Source of the DNA: Paragyromitra xinjiangensis
Taxonomy: Eukaryota > Ascomycota > Pezizomycetes > Pezizales > Discinaceae
Reading direction: 5' to 3'
Assembly (NCBI GenBank): GCA_038503065.1
Contig: JBCAMK010000003.1
Location: 310,001-374,000 of the forward strand
Length of the DNA stretch: 64,000 nucleotides
Positions 37,547-47,295 of the stretch are shown piece by piece (position 1 is the stretch's first letter; every line of letters starts with the position of its first letter). Made by a program: the position numbers and the translations under genes. A model generated the notes under the pieces. That model made no database searches, was not told where the DNA came from, and saw only the letters and a list, made by a program, of their open reading frames with translations.

Positions 37547-39152
37547 TTAGTGTCTATTTGACTCACAAATTCGTGGAAGCGTTCTGGGGGGACTAACGCT
37601 AGTATCCAGAACATATCTCCCAACGATCTTGCCCTCTTCCATCAGTTTGAAGATCTATCAGATGAAAGGTTAGCCAGATGCTCCGAAGACCCTCTTTTGT
37701 AGAGTGATGGAATAGATATCGATAAATACCTTCGTCAGTTCCGAGAGCTTCGCTATCTTAAATGGAGCTTTGATCAACCCTCTCTTGAAGAAATCGATTG
37801 CCTCCTGTGTATCCAGACGATTACCGACATACGAGCCCTTGATGGTAATCATCCTGACAACCGTTGGGAACACCTCCGCCGAGATCCTGGCTTTCGCAGG
37901 TAGACCTACACAAACGACTGCGCCACGGCTGCGGCAGTACTGCACAATTGAAACCCCGTTAGTCCCCGAACAGAACAAAATCAAGCCTTCTAGAAGGTGT
38001 GTGCAGACACGTGGAAAACAAGCAATCAGGAGCACGTAGGATAAAAAAAAGAAGTGCTCACCTCAGTCGCCTGTTGAAACGGCTTCTCGGTCACAGCTAG
38101 CAAGATGACAGCGTGGGCGCCGAGCCCCCCAGTGTGTTCCCGAACAGCCGCTACGACATCCTCTTTCGTAAAGTCGACAAATACCTCAGCGCCGAGCTTG
38201 TTGACACACATGTCTTTCTTCTCGTCACCGCCGTCAATGGCAATGACGCGGAAACCCATTGCTTTCGCGTATTGGCACTAGGTTTTGAAATTGTTAGCGG
38301 TATGTCTACGCAGGGAATCGGGTTGCTTACTGCAAGACTCCCGAGTCCACCTCCTGCGCCAGTGATGGCAACGGTCTGACCCGAGCGGGCATTGGATTCT
38401 TTCAGCGCCTTGTAGACCTAGATAGTAGCGTTTTATGTCAGCCAATGAAGCTGTTTTCTGCTAGCTAGAGAAACATACAGTGATACCGGCACAGAGGACC
38501 GGGGCGATAGCGTCGAGTGGGACTTCCTTAGGGATTCTGGCAACATGGGCGGCCTTGCCGATGCAGTATTGCTGGAAGGTACCATCGACTGTGTAGCCAG
38601 ATAGTAAGGCATCTTGGCAGAGAGGCTCGTCACTAGCCATGCCTGTGATAACGCAAAGCTAGTTAGTACTTGGAGCAGTAACAGAAACGAAAAACGATTC
38701 TTTCGCTGGGCTCTGAATGACTTACAGAAATCGCAAGCTCCGCAACTGCCATTGAGCCATTTGATACCAGCATGATCGCCAATTTTGATGTCCTTGACTA
38801 GCTCTCCAACAGCGACGACGACTCCAGCACCTGGTTCTTGGGTTAGCATGCGAAGTATCACCAACTTCATCACAGCGAGACATACCTTCATGGCCACCGA
38901 TCAATGGCGACTTTGTGTCTAGAGGCCAGTCACCTTTCCATGCCTAGGGATATTCATCAGTCTCACCGCTCAATTCGCTAGATAATAGTCATCTCTTACA
39001 TGAAGATCCGTATGGCAAACTCCAGTGTATTTGATATTGACCAAGACTTCATCTGGGCCCGGCTTAGGAACAGGAATCTGCTTGTATTCGATTGGGCTGT
39101 TGGATCCCTCGAAGACTTGGGCCCATTGTTTCTCTGGAATCTCTTGAGACAT
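37547..39152 (-). CDS. Zinc-dependent alcohol dehydrogenase (ADH1/ADH3 type)
   Basis: Catalyses NAD-linked ethanol/acetaldehyde interconversion. Eight exons (39152-39000, 38943-38886, 38830-38726, 38642-38479, 38417-38331, 38277-38062, 37939-37730, 37654-37547) give 366 residues. Catalytic zinc ligands are visible: Cys in GVCHTDLH, His in GGHEG, and Cys in [10 protein letters not shown]. The four structural zinc cysteines lie in [16 protein letters not shown]. The NAD site has [10 protein letters not shown] followed by AID, whose Asp favours NAD over NADP. The C-terminus [18 protein letters not shown] is longer than the usual end after YVLDTS. An in-frame ATG at 39305 would add 51 residues that resemble a mitochondrial presequence, but a TATA box overlaps it, so the ATG at 39152 is taken. 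Confidence 0.9.
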
Positions 39153-39293
39153 TGTTGATGATGGTAGTTTTCGGACGAAGTTATGCTCCGAAAGGAATTG
39201 TGTGAAGAGTGGATTGGAAAATATACTTGAAGAGGTTCGTATGAAGAAGCTACGAAAAAATGATGAAGCTTTGGATGGACAACATCCGATCCT

Positions 39294-39300
39294 CTTTATA
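39294..39300 (-). promoter_or_regulatory. TATA box of the ADH gene
   Basis: TATAAAG on the minus strand, about 142 nt before the chosen ADH start. It overlaps the first codons of the possible N-terminal extension that starts at 39305. Confidence 0.5.
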
Positions 39301-39305
39301 AACAT

Positions 39306-41148
39306 TTCGTAAGTAGGCTTTCATAGTTGTGGCCTGATAGCTGTCATGTTGATGTTACATCGGCCATTGTACTGCTACTGCATCTACAGTAGCAATGACG
39401 CAGCGAGCAAATGTAAAATGGCTATGCCCGAGTGGGCCGCTGCATCTACACAATCGCCTAGGGATGCTATTCCGAATACGAATAGCAATCCCCACGGTAC
39501 CAGTCCCAAGGCATCGGGAGATTTTTCAAGTGGCGAGTGCCCATCTCCCCCACGCTGCCTTTCCCAGTAGTTCTTAAAAAAACTCAAAGTCTCCTGTCGC
39601 CCGTGGTGGAAAGTCAGATCATATCTACAATTATAACTATCGTATGATAATCCTGCTGTCTCTCCTGTTCACCGACCCATTGGACCGTGCTTCTGGCCCC
39701 CAAAAAAATCGATCGTACAGATCCCCCGCACCGGCAGACCAATCCCGAGTACCTAAACCTGATATTCTACAGATGCGTGGTTGAAAAGCACAGGTGATGG
39801 ACGGTGGGAATGCCGACGTCACATCACGCTGTATGGGCGTGGGGTAATGATAAGCCCGGAGGTGCACCGTGCCGGTGAGTGCCGAGGTTACTAATCTCAG
39901 CCTCATCTAACCCTCGCCCTGAGGATCAAGATCAGATAAGCTCAAACCCAACAGATCCGATTCTGGGCTCACGAAGCGCCCGCTTTCGGTTCATTAAGAC
40001 ACGTTTTCGCCAAGTGCTCGCTAGGGCTGGGCTTTCGCTTCAGATCAAATATTTACTTGGAGCGGGATATGGGCATTTAGATCTGGAGGGTGGAACTGGT
40101 TGGAAGCGCTAACTGAGATATGGGTACTACCTACAAATACTTTTACTCTCGAGGCACACGATTTACTGTCCTTTATTGGAAAGTGCAGTGGGGACTAAAA
40201 ATAAGGCTCCACTCGGCTCTCTAGGTTTAAGCTGGGCGATCATAGACGGTGACGCCAAGTGCTTAAACGTTAACCTTAATGCTGTTGGATATTCTCCACA
40301 GGGCAGCCTCATCGTACGATATTCTTCAGCCTAGCCATCTCGCTACCTTCCTTGTGGGGATTTTTGAGATCCTCTGACAATGGACTAGGGTTTGCGCACT
40401 GGTAGGTTAGTTCCAGAAGTTCAGTAGCAGCTCCCTCTTTGACATGTATGGTCGTGTGTGACGGCGGTCCCCTGAAACACGCCGTGTTTTGGTGCGAGGT
40501 GCAACTTTCCCGATTGTTAGCGAACTTCAATTGAAAATGCAGTGAACTCAACCCCTCAATCCAGGGGAAGTTTAGCATTTGTGACAGACCAGACTTCTCT
40601 GATACCGTTACTGTATCTCGCCTTCCTGATAGTACCATAATCCCCTGCTAGATCTCGTAAAGAATGCCCATTTCGTAGGACCCAGTGTTTTGTCGATTGT
40701 TGTGCATACCAGCTTTGGGCATGAGCCATGTGAATAGGGAACTCCCCAAGGGGGTACGGGTTTTCCTACTTCTTATTCATTTATCCACCCTTTTTATGCT
40801 CTTTTCTCTTCCTCCTCCATCGCGGTCACTTGTTCTTCTACCTTCGCTCGTCGTTTCTTTTACGTCGACGGTTTGTTTTTCCATTCTTCACCGTCAGTTC
40901 ACTCCTTTAATACTTTTTATTACATTTTATTTTCTACCGCGCTTGCGCCTATTCTACCATTACCAGGGACCGGATCTCATTCTCGAATACTCCAAGAGCT
41001 TTTTTTTTTAAAGTCGTAATTGTGAGCCAACCCAACTTCCACTGCTCCCACTGCCGTGATCCGAAGTGTTCCGCCTTATGATATATTTGGTACCATTTTT
41101 ACTAATCAGACAACAGACCTTACCTCCTGGAGAGGCCATCCATTCACC
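39306..41148. other. Divergent promoter region, no gene seen
   Basis: Upstream of both the ADH (-) and the cupredoxin surface protein (+). From about 40770 the plus strand is strongly pyrimidine-rich with a T9 run near 41001, as in highly expressed fungal promoters/leaders. No gene supported. Confidence 0.5.
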
Positions 41149-44100
41149 ATGAGGACCTTCAAGCACATCTGCCCTCGTTCCGGGTTAATAGTTCTTACAG
41201 CCCTGCAGCTACTAGGCGGAGCACTGGTACGATTCATATTAGCTGTTTGGGTTTGAGTTTATAGCTGATGGAATCCAAGGCTTCGAATGATTATCAACCG
41301 GACAAAAGAACGGAATGGGGGTCACAGCCAGCGTATCCGGCGAATGAATCGCCTGCAGCACAACCGGACTATTATTCTCCTCCTGCGGCCGACTATGGTT
41401 ACAAGAATGCACCGGCTTATAGTAGTACGCCGGCTTATGGTAGCCCTCCTGCTTATGTACAGAATAATAGTCCGAGTGTGGTTACGGTGGTGCAGACGGA
41501 GAAGGTTACGGAGACGCAGCATATGGTGGAGACGATGGTGGAGACGATGGTGGAGACGCAAAAAGTGACGGAGACAATGCATTTTACCGAGTAGGAGTCC
41601 CGCTACTAAATCTAAGATCTTATGAAAGCTAACCGCCGACAGGACAATGCATGTCACTGATTTGTCTACTGAGATTATGCATGTTACGGAGTAAGCACTC
41701 AATTCCTCCTATAGCGAACGATAAAACTAATCAACCTCTAGAACACAGCCAATAACCGAGACAAAAACAGAGCATGTAACCATGGTTAACACTGTTCGTC
41801 TAATCCAACCTATCCCAACCTAAGGGCCACGCTAATTGAGTTTTTAGGTCGTTGAAACATTGCCGCCCATGCACGTGACTGTCACCGAGAACTCTTTCTC
41901 AACGATCCCAACAACTGTGGTTTCATTGGCTACTGAAACACTTGTTGTAAGTTTCACGATATAGCCGGCTCGCGGACAGTAATTAACATGAAACAGCATA
42001 CCATGGTTGTTACTAGCATCGTACCCAGTACCGTGATCCACACCATGCCAGTCACGAACACGGTCGAGAAAATCATAACCCACATTATGACAGAGACTGC
42101 GACTGCGACGGACCTAATGACTCTTGTGGAGACTGATGTTGAGACGGCAACTCTGCGGCTGACGGAAACAACTGTTTCAACTGATGTTAAGACACAGACG
42201 GAAGTGCAGGTTTCTCATATTGTCTCTACAGAGGTGCAGGTTTCACATATCATTCAGACTCAGATTTCAACTCAAGTGCAGATCTCTGAGAAGACTGCTA
42301 CAGCTACTGAGATTGTTAGCAGTATTGCTACCGAGACTCAGGTCATTCATAGCATCGCGACTGAGACTGAAGTCGTTAATAGCGTTGCTACTGAGACTAT
42401 GCTTGCTACTGAGACTCAAATCATCAATAGCATCGCTACCGAGACTATGCTTGCTACTGAGACTCAGATCATTCACAGTATTGCTACTGAAACTCAGGTT
42501 ATTAATAGTGTTTCTACTGAAACCGCAACTCAGGTCATTGAGAGCATTGCTACTGAGACCATGCTTGCTACAGAGACTCAAACCATTAATAGCATTGCTA
42601 CCGAAATCATGCTCGCTACAGAGACTCAAATCATTAATAGCATTGCTACCGAAACCATGCTTGCTACAGAGACTCAGATCATTCACAGTATTGCTACTGA
42701 AACTCAGATTATTAATAGTGTCGCTACCGAAACCGCAACTCAAGTCATTGAGAGCATTGCTACTGAAACTATGCTCGCTACGGAGACTCAGGTCATTCAT
42801 AGCATTGCTACTGAAACCCAAGTCATCAACAGCATCGCTACTGAGACTCAGGTCATTAACAGCATTGCCACCGAGACCCAAATCATCAACAACATCGCTA
42901 CTGAGACTCAAGTTATTAACAGCGTTGCTACTGAAACCCTGCTAGCCACTGAGACTCAGGTCATCCAAAGCATTGCCACTGAAACTCAAGTCATTAACAG
43001 CGTTGCTACTGAAACACAAATCATTAGCAGCGTTGCTACCGAGACTCAGATCATTAGTAGTATCGCAACCGAAACTGCTACAATAGACAGGGTTCTAACT
43101 GAGACCGTGGCCAGCGTTGCAACTGTAAGCCAATTACTTAGTTGACTGAAACTTCATAGATTATCACTCGCTAACATTTTTCATAGGAGACACTGATTTC
43201 GACTGCTACTCAACTTCTCGCAGGTGTCCCTATGGGCACCATGTCTACCGTTCACCAAACAATCGACATTACGACGACCGTTCCATGTGCCACCCCGTCC
43301 CCTATGGCTGGTGGCGGGATGATGCACACTGTCATTGTTGGAGGTGATGCGGGTCTTGTTTACACGCCTTCGGAGATTGTCGCTCAAATTGGCGATGTCG
43401 TCAACTTCGTTTTCATGAAGAACAACCATACCGCGACTCAATCTACCTTCGACAAACCATGCAACAAAATGTCACTAGATGCTCCAGATTCCGGCTTCAT
43501 GACCAATATCAATAATACAGTTGTTCCTGCTCCAACCTGGAACTACACTGTCGACACCATGGAACCCACTTGGTGGTATTGTAAGCAGCGAACAGGCACC
43601 CACTGCGGAAAGGGAATGGTTTTTGCCATCAACCCCACTACCGAGAAGAGCTTTTGTACTTTCCAAGAGCAAGCCATCAAGCTGAACGGAACTGCTGCCG
43701 CGACGACCACAACGGCATCTGCTGTTGATATTATCGCAACATCTGTGCCTGCTGCAGCCGCTACCCCAGTTACTCATACTGTAATTGTTGGCGGTGATGC
43801 TGGCCTCGTCTACACGCCGTCCGAGGTTGTAGCTGAGGTTGGAGACATTGTTCACTTCGTTTTCATGAAACAGAACCACACTGTCACACAGTCCACTTTT
43901 GACAAACCCTGCAACAAGATGACCCCAGATGCTCCTGACTCTGGTTTCATGACAAACCTAAACAATACAGTTGTTCCCGCGCCAACCTTTGACTACACCG
44001 TCGTATCAACAGCTCCCACTTGGTGGTACTGCAAGCAGAGAACCGGCACCCACTGCGGAAAGGGGATGGTCTTCGCCATCAACCCTACTACCGAAAAAAC

Positions 44101-44980
44101 TTTCCAGGCATTCCACGACCTTGCCATCCAGATAAACGGGACTGTTACCACCACCACTGCTACCAGTGCCACCGCTGCTGCAACGTCCACAGGTGCTATT
44201 GTAATTGGCACTGCGATTCCTAATAGCGGCGCATCTTGTCAATGCCAATGCTTTTGCCCTCCTGGATCATTCAATATGGGTACCATGAACTACGGGGCGG
44301 CGAGCAGTCGTCCAGCACTTCCAGCTGCACCATCTGCGCCACCTGCACCACCTGCACCATCCGTATCTACTCTTGTCACGAGCACGAAGACAGGATGGGT
44401 CAGCGCGATCCAGCCCACCCCTGTCCTCATAGCGCCAGCCAGCAGCTCCACCAGTATTACTGTCTCGATGTCTGTGACAGCCTCCAGTGTATCTGAGCCC
44501 ATGGCTGCCTCGACTCCGGCTGCCACTTCAGTTGATTCCACTTCCTCAGTTGTATTTTCCGGGACGCTTGTGCTAGACACAAGTTCCTCCCCTATGATCG
44601 AGCCCACCACCATAACTTCAACTGCTTCCATTTCCTCTCCAACCATTTCGACTGCTTCCTCAACCACTCCAGCTGCCTCTTCGACTACGTCTACTATGTC
44701 TCAAGGGGGTCTTGTATTAGACACGAGCTCTATCATGACGGCCGAACCTACCACCACCCCTTCTACCACAGTCAAGTCTACCCCCTCTACAACACAAACA
44801 TCCACATCTAGCGGCCTCTTATCCAGCCTCGTTCTCGCCGTTCCTGGAACAGTAACCAGCACTCCCACTGCTGTCGCTGCAACAGGAACCGCTAAGTTCC
44901 TCCCGATCAATTTCAACACGGTTGACCTCACTGACCTTCAATCCGCATGGACCGGGGGAATCAAACCTACACCAACCTAG
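41149..44980 (+). CDS. Secreted Thr/Glu-repeat protein with two cupredoxin domains
   Basis: Seven exons (41149-41226, 41265-41590, 41643-41690, 41742-41784, 41848-41946, 41997-43124, 43187-44980) give about 1171 residues. Order: a signal-peptide-like N-terminus (hydrophobic LIVLTALQLLGGAL); a Pro/Tyr-rich part with PAY repeats; a VTETQHMVETMVET-type region; about 28 units of an ATETQVINSI-type repeat (residues ~306-559); cupredoxin 1 (~620-722); cupredoxin 2 (~770-874); a CQCQCFC cluster (~925); a Ser/Thr/Pro-rich tail without a GPI signal. Both cupredoxins keep the copper-site order His (NHT), Cys (WYCKQ), His (THC) and Met (GMVF), as in fungal extracellular serine-rich proteins. Likely wall-associated; function unknown. 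The 38-nt first intron is the weakest junction: without it the protein starts at 41268 and has no signal peptide. Confidence 0.8.
42310..43085 (+). repeat. Coding minisatellite, about 30-nt unit
   Basis: About 28 imperfect units, mostly 30 nt, encoding I/V-ATETQ-V/I-I-N/H-S. A higher-order arrangement inserts ATETML units and repeats a longer block at least twice. Silent and I/V or N/H changes between units show selection for the pattern. The regular composition leaves the other frames open too. Confidence 0.85.
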
Positions 44981-45573
44981 TCTCGTACTTCCATTATTTC
45001 AGTCCGGTTATTGGGGTTACCGGCAGCATGCTGCTTTATATAAATATTCTTCTTTAATTTTCAACGGCTCCTCGCTTTAATTTGACTATAGACAGCCCAC
45101 CAAAAGTGAGAAAGAGTGGGGAGGGGAGGTGGTAGTCAGAGATGAGAGAGTACGTAAGATCAATTCGTGGCGTCAACTGCCATTTACTTTACTTTTAGTT
45201 TTCTTTTGTACTCTTACTTTCTGCTGTATTTGTAGTGGATCGCTGGGGTCTGGCTTCTACTCTCTTGTGTAAATAGTAGATGAGGACTTCGGTTAATTCA
45301 TTGGCTGTTTTAATACTTTTTTGTCTCGTGAGGGTTGCACGACTCGCCATGGCAAAATCTTCCAAATGCATCCACACGTAGAATTAATATCCAGAGGACT
45401 TATCTACGCATACATAAGTGCATACCCTACTCAGCCCTCCTTATCTACTACTACCAATAACTATAGAGAGATGAGGGCTAGCGAAATGAGGCGAGTACAT
45501 GTAATCTGCCTCTCCCTACCATTCCTGATCCATTCAAAGAACGGTAAACTAAGAAACAAATACACGAAAAAAG
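44981..45573. other. 3' flank of the cupredoxin gene, no gene seen
   Basis: About 590 nt of non-coding DNA with TATAAATA near 45038 and no supported frame. Confidence 0.45.
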
Positions 45574-45685
45574 TGGTGTAGTATAGTGGTTAACGCCCCG
45601 CCCTTTTCCCTGTTGGCCCCTGGAGACGACCGGATGAGGTTTCTTAGGTTTTGCTGTTCAGATCCCCGCCAGTTTAGTTTTTTTT
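45574..45685 (+). ncRNA. Pol III-like unit (tRNA-derived SINE or tRNA remnant)
   Basis: TAGTATAGTGG at 45579-45589 matches a tRNA A box of the Asp/His type; TGTTCAGATCC at 45655-45665 resembles a B box; a T8 run at 45678-45685 could terminate Pol III. I could not fold a proper cloverleaf, so a SINE head or decayed tRNA is more likely than a working tRNA. Confidence 0.35.
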
Positions 45686-45919
45686 CTTCCTTACTGTGGC
45701 TATGCCAGTGCAGTGGACTGTTTTCCAAGGAGGTAGTAGGATATGAACTACCGGTATTACTCCACGTACCAAGAACCGTGTTAGATATTCGCTTCCCTGA
45801 ATCCCAGGGCAATACCACGGTTGAAAGGATATCTTGCCTGAAATCGTAGCGCTAAATGACTGTAATAGTCATCCCTTGTTCCAGTGATATATATTTCTTG
45901 AAATCGATTAAAAGATGAC

Positions 45920-45975
45920 GCAGGGTAATCCCCAGAATCTGCTCTTTTCCTTCACTTATACGCCTGTATATAAAT
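45920..45975 (+). repeat. Short dispersed repeat, copy 1
   Basis: GCAGGGTA followed by CAGAATCTGCTCTTTTCC and a TATA-rich stretch; a second copy lies at 46669-46725. Possibly the body or tail of a SINE-like family. Confidence 0.5.
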
Positions 45976-46211
45976 GAGACTACCTCCTAGTCTTGCAGCC
46001 GACTTCCATGAGACCATCCATTAAATGGAACATCCATGAACGCGAGAGAGCTCGACCAAAACTCCCATTTAGAGAAAACGAACGCTGATAGCGTGGCTGC
46101 CTCCCTCCTACTCCCTCTTGCCAAAACAATGTGGTAAAGAATGGGTATCCCTTGGTCGATAGTATGTTAAAAAATCAAAAAGAAGGCCTGAATAAGATTG
46201 CCTTCTTAACC

Positions 46212-46305
46212 CAGTGCGTGAAGAGTTATCTCCCCTGGGAGGGATTTGTACCTGCGATCCCCCGGCCCCTCTGGGCGACACCATAGCCGTTAAGCTACAA
46301 TGGCT
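46212..46305 (-). ncRNA. Pol III-like unit (tRNA-derived SINE or tRNA remnant)
   Basis: On the minus strand, TAGCTTAACGG (46297-46287) is close to an A box and GGTACAAATCC (46252-46242) differs from the B-box consensus at one position. The spacing, 34 nt, is tRNA-like. The stems do not pair as in a functional tRNA. Confidence 0.35.
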
Positions 46306-46668
46306 GATGGTATGATATTTTTAGAACAGCTCTTATGCTACACCTTTACAACCTTCTATGAGGCACCGATAAGCTCGATCAGCTATACCATCATAAGCCA
46401 GGGCAACCCCAGCCTCTGCACGTTCCTTTACTTATCAGGGCTGCCCACGTGTTACCACATGGGTGTTGGTAGGAGGAAGTAGTAGGAGAGTGGATTCAAC
46501 TGTAAAATTATATTGGTTCACGGCGACTCTCTCATCTATTCAACACACCAAGCTAGTTAAGAGTTCCATGATATATTACTTAGAATCAATCACATCTGGG
46601 TCGCTGTTGGCGCCTTGCGGTTCCCTTACGCAATTTTCTTGATTAGGGTGCTACCATGAGTATAGTTA

Positions 46669-46725
46669 GCAGGGTAGCGCTCAGAATCTGCTCTTTTCCC
46701 CATTTTATATGTATAGATATACGTC
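46669..46725 (+). repeat. Short dispersed repeat, copy 2
   Basis: Second copy of the 45920-45975 sequence, sharing the exact 18-mer CAGAATCTGCTCTTTTCC. Confidence 0.5.
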
Positions 46726-47295
46726 AACGCAAGGGTATCCATTATTTTGGCCGCGTTGGGCCATTGGCCTCGCCCCCCAAACCACATCCTAGGACCTACC
46801 AGCCTACAACACAATAAAGTCACGAGTTGTATATCCAGCCTTCTACCGACACTAAAGCCGTACACGGAAGACGAGCCTCAATCTGTAATCTAGCAATCTA
46901 GCAATCTAGAGATTGAGCTGATCTCCTACTTTCCAGCAGATTCTCAGAGTATCTATGTTCGAGTGATATCCCATGATTACATGAAACTTTCCCCTCCGCT
47001 TATAGTCCAATTAACTGACTTCATAGCTACAGATAAATAAGTCCGCAATAGGTATCCAATCTCTACAATCTAATTCCTACCTAACTTGATGGCTCAGGCG
47101 ATAGAAAACGCGACAAAAAAAGCAACGAAACTCCACCACCAGTATAGACATCTATAAACCGTTATTAAACAAACTATTACCACACCAAATTACGGCCGGG
47201 CGCTACGCTATTGCATACGTTGGGAACACAAAGCCAGCAATATAACAGAAAAACCCTGTACGGAAGAAAGAAATTTGGACTACAAACCCATTACG
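46726..47295. other. 3' flank of the IQ-motif gene, no gene seen
   Basis: About 570 nt without a supported frame; a short tandem of AATCTAGC lies near 46885-46910. Confidence 0.45.

Noticed and set aside
42184..42945. Long open frames in other frames and on the minus strand over the repeat gene (253 and 214 codons)
   Set aside because: They are by-products of the 30-nt coding repeat; splice sites, signal peptide and cupredoxins support only the called frame.
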